Part shown: positions 51,962-60,303 of the stretch, one piece after another
Position numbering within the stretch: position 1 is the stretch's first letter
Layout: every line of letters begins with the position of its first letter
Source of the DNA: Natronoarchaeum rubrum
GTDB taxonomy: Archaea > Halobacteriota > Halobacteria > Halobacteriales > Natronoarchaeaceae
Assembly (NCBI RefSeq): GCF_024494695.1
Contig: NZ_JANHDP010000009.1
Coordinates: 1 to 64,000 of the forward strand
Direction of reading: 5' to 3'
DNA length: 64,000 nt
Notes under the pieces: generated by a model
Database searches by the model: none
What the model saw: only the letters and a program-made list of their open reading frames with translations
Told to the model about the DNA's origin: nothing
Position numbers and translations under genes: made by a program

Positions 51962-53112
51962 TCGGACAGCACTACGACGACCGCGATCGCGGCGGCGCCG
52001 GATCTCGAACGCAGTCGGGCGTCGACACCAGCGCGGACGCCACGACACTGGACGTGATCGTCACGATCCAGCACCCGGCGCACGTCCACTTCTTCCGGAA
52101 CGCGATCGCGGAGTTAGAGCACCGGGGCCACGACGTCCACGTGTTCGCCCGCGAGAAAGACATCGCGATCGACCTGCTGGCGGCCTACGGGATCGACCAC
52201 GAGGTCATCGCCGGTCGGGCGTCGAGCCTCCCCGGGAAGGCGGCCGTCCAGCTGGCCTACGAGTGGCGGCTGTTCCGCCGCGCTCGCGATATCGGCCCCG
52301 ACGTGATGATGGCCATCGGCGAGCCCGGTGTCGTCCACGTCTCCGCGGCGCTGGGCTGCCGGGACATCGTCTTCACCGACACCGAGCACGCGACCTACCG
52401 AAAGCGGTTCGTCTACCCGCTGGCCGATCGGGTCTGTAGCCCGGAGTTCTACCAGGACGACATCGGCGAGAACCACGTCAAGTATCCGGGCTACCACGAG
52501 CTCGCGTACCTCCATCCCGACCGGTTCGAACCGGACCCCTCGATCGCCGAGGAGATCGATCTCGCGCCGGACGAGCAGCTCGTCGTGATGCGGCTAGTCT
52601 CGTGGGAGGCCGCCCACGACATCGGCGACGAGGGGATCGACGACATCGGCGACGCGGTCGAACGCCTCGAAGCCGAGGGCGCACGGGTGATCATCACGGC
52701 CGAGGGCGATCTCCCGCCCGAGATAGCCGATCGCGAGCTGTCGGTCGCCCCCGAGCGGATCCACGACCTACTGTATCGGGCCGACCTCTTCGTCGGCGAG
52801 AGCGCGACGATGGCGACCGAGAGCGCGGTGCTGGGGACGCCAGCGATCCTCGTCTCGACGATCGAGGGGATGGGGAACGTCCACGAACTGCGCGACGAGT
52901 ACGGGCTGGTGTTCAGCTACGCCGACGGACGCCGCCACGAGCGGGCGATTCAGAAGGCGATCTCGATTCTCGACGGCGAGGAGGACTGGTCGGAACGGCG
53001 CCGCGAGTTGTTGGCCGACAAGATCGACACGACGACGTTCGTCACCGCGCTCGTCGAGGACGACGCCGCGAGCGTCGACGTGTTTCAGAATCCCGCGCTG
53101 CTCGAGCAGTGA
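51958..53112 (+). CDS. DUF354 family glycosyltransferase-like protein
   Basis: This 384-residue paralogue of 18601-19719 has a polar 30-residue lead before LDVIVTIQHPAHVHFFRNAIAELEHRGHDVHVFARE. DVMMAIGEPGVVHVSAALG, SPEFYQDDIGENHVKYPGYHELAYLHPD and LFVGESATMATESAVLGTPAILVSTIEGMGN (about 280) follow. It is a probable GT-B-type sugar transferase of unproven specificity. The start overlaps the deacetylase stop (ATGA). The same pairing of deacetylase and DUF354 genes occurs in the first block, though there they are on opposite strands. Confidence 0.85.
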   Translation: MIGQHYDDRDRGGAGSRTQSGVDTSADATTLDVIVTIQHPAHVHFFRNAIAELEHRGHDVHVFAREKDIAIDLLAAYGIDHEVIAGRASSLPGKAAVQLAYEWRLFRRARDIGPDVMMAIGEPGVVHVSAALGCRDIVFTDTEHATYRKRFVYPLADRVCSPEFYQDDIGENHVKYPGYHELAYLHPDRFEPDPSIAEEIDLAPDEQLVVMRLVSWEAAHDIGDEGIDDIGDAVERLEAEGARVIITAEGDLPPEIADRELSVAPERIHDLLYRADLFVGESATMATESAVLGTPAILVSTIEGMGNVHELRDEYGLVFSYADGRRHERAIQKAISILDGEEDWSERRRELLADKIDTTTFVTALVEDDAASVDVFQNPALLEQ

Positions 53113-53157
53113 GTCCGTCCGGTCCGCGAGCTACTCTAAGTCTGGCCAGTCTGTGAG

Positions 53158-54111
53158 CTACTCCACCAGCGTCCGCAGTCCGTCCTCCAACGAGACGGTC
53201 GCCTCGAAACCGAGTTCTTCACGCGCGCGAGTCACATCTGCCCGGCTGTGGCGCACGTCGGCGGCCCTGGGGTCGGTGTGAACGATTTCGGAGTCCGAGC
53301 CGACAGCGTCGCGGATCGCCTCGGCGAGCCGGCGGATCGACGTGCTCTGGCCGGTTCCGACGTTGAACGCCCGTCCCGTCTCGTCGGTCGTCGCCGCGGC
53401 CAGATTCGCTTGCACGACATCGGAGACGTGGACGAAGTCGCGGGTCTGCTCGCCGTCGCCGTGGACCGTGATCGGCTCGCCGGCGCGGGCCTGGTCCAGA
53501 AACGCTTTGACGACGCCGCTGTAGTCGCCGCCGGCCTGCCGGGGGCCGTAGATGTTGAAGTACCGCAGCGGAACGACGTCGACGTCGTAGAGGTCGTCGT
53601 AGGTGCGGGCGTAGTGGTCGATCGCCAGCTTGTCGACCGCGTAGGGCGAGGTCGGCGTCGTGGCGTCGGTCTCGCTGACCGGCACCGAATCGGGGTCGCC
53701 GTAGATGGCGCAACTGGAGGCCAGCACGACGCGGGCGTCCTCCTCGCGCGCGCGGTCCAGTAAGTTGACAGTCGCCGCGACGTTGGTATCGTGGCTCTCG
53801 GCGGGCACCTCGACCGAGCGGTCGACGCTGACCAGTCCGGCCTCGTGGAAGACGACGTCGACGTCCGACATCGCCCACCCGAGCACGTCCCGATCGCGGA
53901 CGTCGCCCTCGATCAGTTCGACGCCCGGCGGAACGTGTTCGGCGCGGCCGGCCGAGAGATCGTCGAGCACTCGGACCTCGTTGTCGTCGACGAGCGTCTC
54001 GACCAGGTGGCTACCGACGAACCCCGCACCGCCGGTCACCAGTACAGTTCGTCCCGACAGCTCCGGGGCGCCGCCGACGCCGCGGCGCCGACGGCCGTGT
54101 CGCTGGACCAT
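53158..54111 (-). CDS. NAD-dependent sugar epimerase/dehydratase (GalE-like)
   Basis: This 317-residue extended SDR enzyme has the NAD motif VLVTGGAGFVGSHLVE (about 23), the catalytic triad elements ASSCAIYG (about 133) and SPYAVDKLAIDHY (about 158), and YFNIYGPRQAGGDYSGVVKAF. This fits UDP-glucose or UDP-GlcNAc 4-epimerases, and the substrate is not certain. A basic Arg-rich start (MVQRHGRRRRGVGG) precedes the fold; a start nearer the NAD motif cannot be excluded. An ATAACAAAG motif ends 28 bases before the start codon. Confidence 0.9.
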   Translation of the reverse strand: MVQRHGRRRRGVGGAPELSGRTVLVTGGAGFVGSHLVETLVDDNEVRVLDDLSAGRAEHVPPGVELIEGDVRDRDVLGWAMSDVDVVFHEAGLVSVDRSVEVPAESHDTNVAATVNLLDRAREEDARVVLASSCAIYGDPDSVPVSETDATTPTSPYAVDKLAIDHYARTYDDLYDVDVVPLRYFNIYGPRQAGGDYSGVVKAFLDQARAGEPITVHGDGEQTRDFVHVSDVVQANLAAATTDETGRAFNVGTGQSTSIRRLAEAIRDAVGSDSEIVHTDPRAADVRHSRADVTRAREELGFEATVSLEDGLRTLVE

Positions 54112-54139
54112 GCTCGTCCGGCACCACCTCCAGCGCGGG

Positions 54140-54148
54140 CTTTGTTAT
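54140..54148 (-). promoter_or_regulatory. ATAACAAAG motif upstream of GalE-like gene
   Basis: CCATAACAAAG on the minus strand, with 30 bases between the ATAACAA core and the ATG at 54111, the same spacing as at 21154. Confidence 0.55.
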
Positions 54149-54237
54149 GGACACGTTGCGCAGACTCGTCAGTACAGATTCGGTAGAAAAAAGCGCCTAC
54201 TCGACACCGATACGAATCGGACCGACAGTCAGCGCGC

Positions 54238-56073
54238 TCAGCCGCCGACGCTGGCGTTCGGATCGACGTGGTACAGTGCGAACTGATCGTTGGCTTGCAC
54301 CCGGTCGATCTCGACCTCGCGTTCGAGCTGTTCGAAGCCGGACTCGTTGTACCGGAACCCCTCGTAGAGGCCGGTCTCGCGCTCGACGTCGGCCTCCGTC
54401 ACCGGCACGTACGTCGGCCCGTCGAACGCGGATTCGAGGGTCCCGTTCCGGAAGTCACCCTGCGGAACGACGCTGCGCCGCCAGGGGAACTGCTCGGCCG
54501 CCCGCGTCGTCGTCCCGTAGTGGAGATCGACGAATCGGCGAGGGCCCGACCGGATGCCGGCGAACGCCGTCGACTCGTTGCGGTGCTCCAGCGCGGCCGT
54601 GTACCCGTCGACCTCGGCCTCGGTCACCTGGCTGTTGGGCTGGTAGATGTAGGGCGACGGGTGGAATGCCACCGCCTGCAACACCAGAAACGCCACGAAC
54701 GCGACCGCGAGAGCGCCGGAGAGAACGCTTCGACCGCGCACGTCGCGAAGGCGATCGATCCCGACGGTCAGCGCGACTGCGCCGAGGATCGTCACGATCG
54801 CCATCAGGAACCCGTGGTACCGGAAGTACTGGGTCTTGGCGTTGGCCAGCAGAAAGACCACGAAGAACCCGGCAGCGGGGACGCCGGTCAGAACCAGATA
54901 CTCGAGGTACGCCGTACCGTCGTCGTCGATCCGTCCGACGCCGCCGGCCAGCACCGCGACGGCCAGCACCGCCGCGAGCACCGCGTACACCAGGCTGACG
55001 CCGAACAGCTTGACGAACATCTCCTCCAAGCTGCCGCCCAACAGCGTCAGCGAACTCGCTCGACTGGCGACCGCGCCGCCCGGTTGCGTCGACGATAGCA
55101 ACCCGGACACGATTGCCACCACCGCCGTGTACACTCGTTCGAGGCGCGCCGACCACAGCAGGAAGACCAGCGCGAAAATCCCCGTCTGGGCGTACAGCCG
55201 GCGGTGCGCTGCGATCGGATGATCGCGACCGAGACGCCGGTAGAGGTACTGGAACATCGCGATCAGGACGAACGCGCCGAGCAGGTTCACCGCCTGCTGG
55301 GGATGGAGCAAGACGACCGCAGTCGTCGAGAGCGCCAGTAGCAGGCCGACGCCGGTGACGTTCCCGACCAGCCGCCGGTGGTCGCCGCGGTCGCTCGCGT
55401 ACCCCATCGCGAGGTAGAGCACGACCGGCGCGAACATGATCGCCTGCGTCGTCGGATACGCGACCGCGTGGGTCCCGAGATTGTTGATCGGCATCAACAG
55501 CAGCGCGGAGACTGCGCCGACGGCGATCGCCGGCCCCGTATCCGCGATCGCGGCGACGCACAGCGGGACGAACAGCAAGAACACGAGGAAGAAGACGGCG
55601 ACGGTCAGCATCATCGCCAGCCGGAGTTCGATCCCCGTCGCGTTCGACAGCAGCACCGAAATCGAGTGGATCGCCGGGTAGCGCATCCCGACAGGGTGCA
55701 ACGCGCCGACATCGAACATCCGCGCCCAGCCGAGGTGGCTCAACGGGTCGCCCTTGCCGTAGAAGTAGTAGCCCCGCAGGATCGGCAGCGCGGCGACCGA
55801 AAGCGCGCTGGCGCCCGCGAGCAGCGTCGCTCCCTGCCCGATTCGGCGAGTTCCGGGCCCGCGGACGGCGATGCCGACGCCGATCAGCGCCGCGACGCCG
55901 ACGCCGCCCCAGAACAGCAGCGGCGTCGCCTCGTAGATCGACAGCTCGTAGCTCTGTGCCGGCGAGCGGTGGGCCGCGATCACGGCGGTCGTCAGCGCGA
56001 CGAAGCCGACCAGCAGCGCGATGCGCGCTCGGCGCGTTCCGTGGGACTCGGTGCGATCCGTGTCAGTACTCAT
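54238..56073 (-). CDS. Polytopic membrane protein of polysaccharide locus
   Basis: This 611-residue paralogue of 21191-22981 shares the first outer loop (ILRGYYFYGKGDPLSHLGWARMFDVG), MRYPAIHSISVLLSNATGIEL, the repeated membrane segments and a soluble tail (TAFAGIRSGPRRFVDLHYGTTTR .. VQANDQFALYHVD). As for the paralogue, a GT-C-like transfer or polymerisation role is possible but not shown. It is the third gene of a minus-strand operon with a FemAB-like protein and a GT4, 72 bases after the GT4 stop. A 126-base gap separates its stop from the start of the GalE-like gene. Confidence 0.82.
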   Translation of the reverse strand: MSTDTDRTESHGTRRARIALLVGFVALTTAVIAAHRSPAQSYELSIYEATPLLFWGGVGVAALIGVGIAVRGPGTRRIGQGATLLAGASALSVAALPILRGYYFYGKGDPLSHLGWARMFDVGALHPVGMRYPAIHSISVLLSNATGIELRLAMMLTVAVFFLVFLLFVPLCVAAIADTGPAIAVGAVSALLLMPINNLGTHAVAYPTTQAIMFAPVVLYLAMGYASDRGDHRRLVGNVTGVGLLLALSTTAVVLLHPQQAVNLLGAFVLIAMFQYLYRRLGRDHPIAAHRRLYAQTGIFALVFLLWSARLERVYTAVVAIVSGLLSSTQPGGAVASRASSLTLLGGSLEEMFVKLFGVSLVYAVLAAVLAVAVLAGGVGRIDDDGTAYLEYLVLTGVPAAGFFVVFLLANAKTQYFRYHGFLMAIVTILGAVALTVGIDRLRDVRGRSVLSGALAVAFVAFLVLQAVAFHPSPYIYQPNSQVTEAEVDGYTAALEHRNESTAFAGIRSGPRRFVDLHYGTTTRAAEQFPWRRSVVPQGDFRNGTLESAFDGPTYVPVTEADVERETGLYEGFRYNESGFEQLEREVEIDRVQANDQFALYHVDPNASVGG

Positions 56074-56145
56074 GGTGGGTCAGTTGGCATCGGTCGCATC
56101 CGCGTTCGGCTCGGGTCAGTCGCTTTTGTTCGAGCTTGAGGCCGA

Positions 56146-57240
56146 TCACGACTCGACGACGTCGCGGTACACGTCCCTGATCTGTTCGCCCATGCGCTCG
56201 ACGCTCAGTTCGCGGACGACCTCCCGGCCGTTCGATTCGGCGCCAGCGTCGAGGATCGACACCAGGCAGTCGACCAGTTCGGCGTCGTCAAGTCCGACGA
56301 AGGAGTGACGAACCCCCGAGAGCCGCTGGCGGACGTCACCGACGTCGGTCGAGACGACCGGCAGGTTGCAGGCCAGCGCCTCCTTGACGGAGTTGGGCGA
56401 TCCCTCCCGATCGGACGTGAGCAACAGCGCGTCGGCAGCGTTCATGTACGTCGGCATCCGGTCGTGGGGGACGCCGGAGACGAACTGCAACTCGACAGGC
56501 GTTCCCAGACGCTCGCGGACGGCCGCGACGACTCGCTCGGCCCGGGCGGGGTTCTTGATCGCCTTCGAGCGCGCGTAGGGGAACAGCACGTGGAGCGCGT
56601 CGGAGTCCCAACCGAGTTCCTCCTGCGCGGCGCGCTGGGGCTGGGGCGCGAACTTGTCGAGGTCGACGCCGTGGGGAATGACGTGACAGTCACGACCCAG
56701 TGCATCGGCCATGTGGTCGCTCATGACGATCACCTCGTCGCTCCGACGAGCGCAGAGCTTGCTGACCGGGCCGTAGGTTCCCAGCAAGTCCGATCCCCAC
56801 AGCGAGAGCACGACCGGGAGGTTCGGCTGAAGCACCGCCGCCGGCCCGGTCAACCCGTAGTTGGCGTGGATCAAGTCGAAGTCCTCGAACGATCGCAGCA
56901 ACGTCTGCGGGTAGAACCGGACGTAGTCGCCAAGCGACCGACCGTCGACGCCGCTCGTGCCGTGCTCGCGATCACTGGGAACCGCGAGCGTCGTACAGGA
57001 GACGCCCTGTGCTTCCAGCACCGACACCTGTTGCTTGTAGAACCGAGCCTCGTCGTTCGTCACGAGATTCAGCACACGCAGGGGTTCGTCGGCGCTCGTC
57101 CCGACGCCACCGTCATCCGTCATTACGTCACCGTCGTCGTCCGTCGTCGCGTCATCGTCCTGAGATTGTACTTCGGCGTCCGGACGCACTTGCGGCGACC
57201 GATCGCCCGTCACGACGGCATCGGACGGGTCGGTTGTCAT
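56146..57240 (-). CDS. GT4 family glycosyltransferase
   Basis: This 364-residue GT-B enzyme has an acidic disordered lead (about 1-52). The fold follows: LRVLNLVTNDEARFYKQQVSVLEAQGV, DLIHANYGLTGPAAVLQPNLPVVLSLWGSDLLG, CHVIPHGVDLDKFAP and the donor motif SDREGSPNSVKEALACNLPVVSTDVGDV (about 285). It is the paralogue of 31189-32172. Its ATG overlaps the stop of the FemAB-like gene (ATGA), so the two are tightly coupled. The sugar specificity is unknown. Confidence 0.9.
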   Translation of the reverse strand: MTTDPSDAVVTGDRSPQVRPDAEVQSQDDDATTDDDGDVMTDDGGVGTSADEPLRVLNLVTNDEARFYKQQVSVLEAQGVSCTTLAVPSDREHGTSGVDGRSLGDYVRFYPQTLLRSFEDFDLIHANYGLTGPAAVLQPNLPVVLSLWGSDLLGTYGPVSKLCARRSDEVIVMSDHMADALGRDCHVIPHGVDLDKFAPQPQRAAQEELGWDSDALHVLFPYARSKAIKNPARAERVVAAVRERLGTPVELQFVSGVPHDRMPTYMNAADALLLTSDREGSPNSVKEALACNLPVVSTDVGDVRQRLSGVRHSFVGLDDAELVDCLVSILDAGAESNGREVVRELSVERMGEQIRDVYRDVVES

Positions 57241-58241
57241 CGTGATACCATCCGATAGGCGCGCTTGGCGACGTCCATCCCCGTCCCCTGCGACTCGACG
57301 ACGTAGTACGGTACCAGATCTGCGCCGAACTTGCTCTTGTACCGGCAGAGTCGCTCAGTGTTGGCGCCCATCAGGTCGTACTTGGTCACCGAGTCCATCG
57401 GCGGATCGTCGATCACGTCGCGGATCACCCGCCAGTGCAGCAGGCTGTTGACGCTGACGTTCTCGTGGGTCGCCCGGGTCCCACCCTGCCAGAAGTACCC
57501 CGCCTCGTCGGAGTACAGCACCGTGATCCCGCTGAGGAACTCGCCGTCGGCCGTGCGCGCGACGTACACCCGGCAGCGCTCGTCGAGCGCGTCGACGAGA
57601 TCGCGGACGTACTCCCAGGACAGCGGGAACGTCTTGTCCTGCTCCTGGTAGCGGATCTTCGTGTCCTCGTACACCGCCCGGGCGCCGTCGAGGCCCTCCC
57701 TGCTGATCTCGACGTCGATGTCCTCGCCGTCGCGGATCTCCCGGCGGAGGCTCTTGCTGAACGACGTCAGCACGTCGTCGGGCGATTCGTCGGCCAGATC
57801 GAGCACGTACGTGAACCGCGTCCCGACGTCGAGATCCGCCCACGAGAAGGGACGCGGGTCGTCGTAGCCCGTCCCGCAGATCGTTCGGAACAGGGTCAGC
57901 GAGTCCTCGACGCCGACGTCGTCCAGTACGGCCTCAACGAACGAGTTGTTCACCTTCTCACGCTTGCGCTGCTTCGGGCTGGTCGGCATCACCAGCGGCC
58001 CCATCCGTGGGACGCCAAAGCCCGGCAGCGGCGACAGCACGGCGGACCCGATCGACCGATCTTGGACGAGCAGGGGGAACAAACCGATCGGCTGCTGGCC
58101 CTTGAAACCGCCGTACAGTCGAAGCTCGCCCGTCGCGTGCTCGTCGAGCACCGACAGCGCCTCCGGCGTCTGAAACAGTTCGACTCCCGAGCTCGGGAGC
58201 GCATCGCTCCATTCCGATATCTCTAGGCGCTCGACTCTCAT
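57237..58241 (-). CDS. FemAB-like / GNAT-type acyltransferase
   Basis: This 334-residue protein matches the FemAB-like GNAT proteins found in exopolysaccharide loci. It has FQTPEALSVLDEHATGELRLYGGFKGQQPIGLFPLL at the start, TSFSKSLRREIRDGEDIDVEI in the middle (about 150) and the diagnostic C-terminal part VNSLLHWRVIRDV, KYDLMGANTERLCRYKSKFGADLVPYYVVE (about 285-315). Relatives transfer aminoacyl or acyl groups, so decoration of a glycan is likely. It leads the minus-strand operon and has an ATAACAAAG motif just upstream. Confidence 0.85.
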   Translation of the reverse strand: MRVERLEISEWSDALPSSGVELFQTPEALSVLDEHATGELRLYGGFKGQQPIGLFPLLVQDRSIGSAVLSPLPGFGVPRMGPLVMPTSPKQRKREKVNNSFVEAVLDDVGVEDSLTLFRTICGTGYDDPRPFSWADLDVGTRFTYVLDLADESPDDVLTSFSKSLRREIRDGEDIDVEISREGLDGARAVYEDTKIRYQEQDKTFPLSWEYVRDLVDALDERCRVYVARTADGEFLSGITVLYSDEAGYFWQGGTRATHENVSVNSLLHWRVIRDVIDDPPMDSVTKYDLMGANTERLCRYKSKFGADLVPYYVVESQGTGMDVAKRAYRMVSR

Positions 58242-58275
58242 TCGCTGGTTCTGTCTGTGCTCCAGCGAGACCGGC

Positions 58276-58284
58276 CTTTGTTAT
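58276..58284 (-). promoter_or_regulatory. ATAACAAAG motif upstream of FemAB-GT4 operon
   Basis: GCGATAACAAAGG on the minus strand, with 36 bases between the ATAACAA core and the ATG at 58241, the same spacing as at 31146. Confidence 0.55.
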
Positions 58285-58555
58285 CGCCTTCTTACCGGAT
58301 GTGCGAGCGTTGTCCCCGGCTCCGTGGTGTGAACACCTCACAAAGTACCGTTGGCGGGACGAGAGGCTGGTGTCGGAGCGATGGTCGAAAATAGAAGACG
58401 TTTGAGGAAATATATAGGGAAATAAAATGAGATGCGGGGACGAGAGACTGCGGCCGGGCGACCAGGGGGAGGGGGGTTTCCGCAATTTCCGCAATTCCGG
58501 GTGCCGCTCGCTCACGGCCGGGACGCCGACGGAGTACGGCCGAACGCTACCCAGA
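58285..58555. other. Intergenic with origin-type repeat
   Basis: It holds an AT-rich patch at 58385-58430 and, at 58465-58500, a G-run followed by TTTCCGCAATT twice in tandem. No gene. Confidence 0.5.
58465..58500 (+). repeat. G-run plus tandem TTTCCGCAATT repeat
   Basis: GGGGGAGGGGGG followed by TTTCCGCAATT and TTCCGCAATTCCGG, 56 bases beyond the orc stop. It matches the copies upstream of the gene. Confidence 0.65.
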
Positions 58556-59788
58556 TCACAGGAGCCCGTTCCGCTTCGCGGAGCGCTCGATGTCGTCGAC
58601 GACATCGTCGAATCGTGCGTTGTCGCTCAGGACGTCGAGGACGACGTTCAGATCGATGTTGAGCTCGAACATCCACCGTTCTCCGCCGCGCTTCCCACCG
58701 GTCTTCTTCGAGCCCTCCAGAAAGCTGTAGAGATCCAGCGCCTGCAAGTGGTCGCGAACGCTGCGCATCGTCGTCACGTCGACGTCGATCGTCGTCGTGA
58801 TCGACTTGTACTCCGAGTAGATCTCCTTCGTCGGCGCGGGGGTGTGGCCGTTCGCTTCGAGGGCGGCGACCGACAGGAGCGACGAGTGTTCCTGGACGGT
58901 GAGGTTCTTGAGCCCCTCCAGAAGCGCGTTGCGCTCGATCTCCTCGCGAGCGTCGCGAACGTGAGTTTCAGTGACGACATCGTCGCCCGCGGTCTGGGCT
59001 TCCGTGCCGGCCTTGTAGAGGAGGCGGATCGCCTGCCGAGCTGACCCGTTGTCCTGAGCGGCGTACGCGGCACACAGCGGGATCACCTCGTCTTCGAGGA
59101 CACCGTCGTGGAACGCCACTTCCGCGCGGCGGGAGAGAATCGCGCGCAGCTGGCCGGCGTTGTAGGGTGCGAATCGAATCTCCTCCTCGCAGAGCGTGTC
59201 CTTGACGCGCTGGGAGAGATTCGAGTGGAAGTCGAAGTCGTTGGAGATGCCGAGCACCGAGAGCCGGACGTTCTCTACGTCGCCGTTGGCTCGCGCGCGG
59301 GAGAGCTTGTAGAGGATCGTGTCGTCGTCGCCGATCACGTCGATCTCGTCGAGGACGACGACGATCGTCCCGCCGATCTCCTCCATCCGCTCGAAGATCC
59401 AGTCGAAGAGGTTCGAGAGGCCGTGACCGCGCGGTCGTTCGTTCCACTCCGGCGAAATTTCCTTGAGGAGCGCACCGGCGACTTGATACGACGACGTCAG
59501 GTCAGCACAGTTGACGAAGAAGGTGTGCAGTTCGGCGTCGACGTCGTCGCTGGACCCCAGATACGTCTGGAGCTCGTTCAGCTTGATCTGGGTCGCGACC
59601 GTCTTCCCCTGACCGGCCGGTCCGTAGATGAACGCGTTGTGCGGCGTGTACCCACGGGACGCGGGTTCGAGGACGTAGTGGATCTCCGCGAGTTCCTCCT
59701 CTCGCTCGGGGAGTTCCTCGGGCGTCCAGTCGTCTTTTAGCGCATCGTCGTGCGCCAACACGTCCCCCGACTCGCCGAACTGTGGCAT
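58556..59788 (-). CDS. orc: Orc1/Cdc6 replication initiator
   Basis: This 410-residue protein is a full-length AAA+ initiator, with Walker A NAFIYGPAGQGKTVAT (about 55), Walker B GGTIVVVLDEIDVIGDDDTILYKLSRA (about 140-165), the sensor region SVLGISNDFDFHSNLSQRVKDTLCEEEIRFAPYNAGQLRAIL, and a C-terminal winged helix (about 300-400; KEIYSEYKSITTTIDVDVTTMRSVRDHLQALDLYSFLEG). It binds origin repeats and helps load the MCM helicase. It is intact, unlike the copy at 8516-9709, to which it is only distantly similar. Matching repeats occur on both sides of the gene. Confidence 0.95.
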   Translation of the reverse strand: MPQFGESGDVLAHDDALKDDWTPEELPEREEELAEIHYVLEPASRGYTPHNAFIYGPAGQGKTVATQIKLNELQTYLGSSDDVDAELHTFFVNCADLTSSYQVAGALLKEISPEWNERPRGHGLSNLFDWIFERMEEIGGTIVVVLDEIDVIGDDDTILYKLSRARANGDVENVRLSVLGISNDFDFHSNLSQRVKDTLCEEEIRFAPYNAGQLRAILSRRAEVAFHDGVLEDEVIPLCAAYAAQDNGSARQAIRLLYKAGTEAQTAGDDVVTETHVRDAREEIERNALLEGLKNLTVQEHSSLLSVAALEANGHTPAPTKEIYSEYKSITTTIDVDVTTMRSVRDHLQALDLYSFLEGSKKTGGKRGGERWMFELNIDLNVVLDVLSDNARFDDVVDDIERSAKRNGLL

Positions 59789-59826
59789 ATCTTCACTGTG
59801 AGGGGAGGTACTTATAAAACCCCCCG

Positions 59827-59898
59827 TTCCGCAATTTCCGCAATTTCTGCAATTCGGGTTCCTTTATAAAACACGGGGGGAGGGGGGTTTCCGCAATT
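59827..59898 (+). repeat. Origin-type repeats, upstream cluster
   Basis: TTCCGCAATTTCCGCAATT followed by TTCTGCAATT (59827-59854), then a G-run plus TTTCCGCAATT (59875-59898), with TTTATAAAAC between them. Confidence 0.65.
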
Positions 59899-59985
59899 AG
59901 CGCGAAAACGGTGGGGGAGGGGTAGAGAGCACGAGCGGCGATTGAAGACGTTTCTTCATTCGTTGGGCGTCGAGTTCGCCTACGG

Positions 59986-59994
59986 CTTTGTTAT
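59986..59994 (-). promoter_or_regulatory. ATAACAAAG motif in the origin region
   Basis: AATAACAAAG on the minus strand, 197 bases before the orc start. It is the one copy not tied to a glycan, glmS or RNA gene. Confidence 0.4.
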
Positions 59995-60160
59995 TATATT
60001 ATAGCTGTTTTGGTAGTAGTAGTAGTAGCCGGTTCTAGTAATATCTCAAACAGAGGCACGGCAGTAGTATTCTGTTTTTACTTAGATAGTCAAACAGTCT
60101 CAGCAGCTTCTCTTTATGTGCTTTGCGGACACGACGGCTGTTCGGGGGGTCACCATAACT

Positions 60161-60260
60161 CGGGAATTGCGGAAACCCCCCTCCCCCCGCCCCTAGTGTT
60201 ACGTGGTAACACGACTGCGGATCTCGACTGAGTGGCGGAAATTCCGGAACACCCCCTCCG
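60161..60260 (-). repeat. Origin-type repeats, distal cluster
   Basis: On the minus strand a G-run plus TTTCCGCAATTCCCG (60161-60193) is inverted relative to 59875-59898. A degenerate box with GGAATTTCCG and a C/G-run lies at 60236-60260. Confidence 0.65.
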
Positions 60261-60303
60261 TCCAGCGACTGTCTGCAGGAGTCGGACCGTCCGTACGACG
60301 CTG

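Larger units (their letters stand above)
59789..60303. other. Putative replication origin upstream of intact orc
   Basis: This gene-free 515-base region contains TTTCCGCAATT-type boxes with G-runs in opposite orientation (59875-59898 and 60161-60193). They flank about 260 bases of AT-rich DNA that include TTATTATATTATAG and a GTA triplet run near 60013. Further boxes are at 59827 and 60236. The complementary core GCGGAAAC shares GGAAAC with archaeal origin recognition boxes. The layout strongly suggests an origin tied to this orc gene. Confidence 0.72.
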
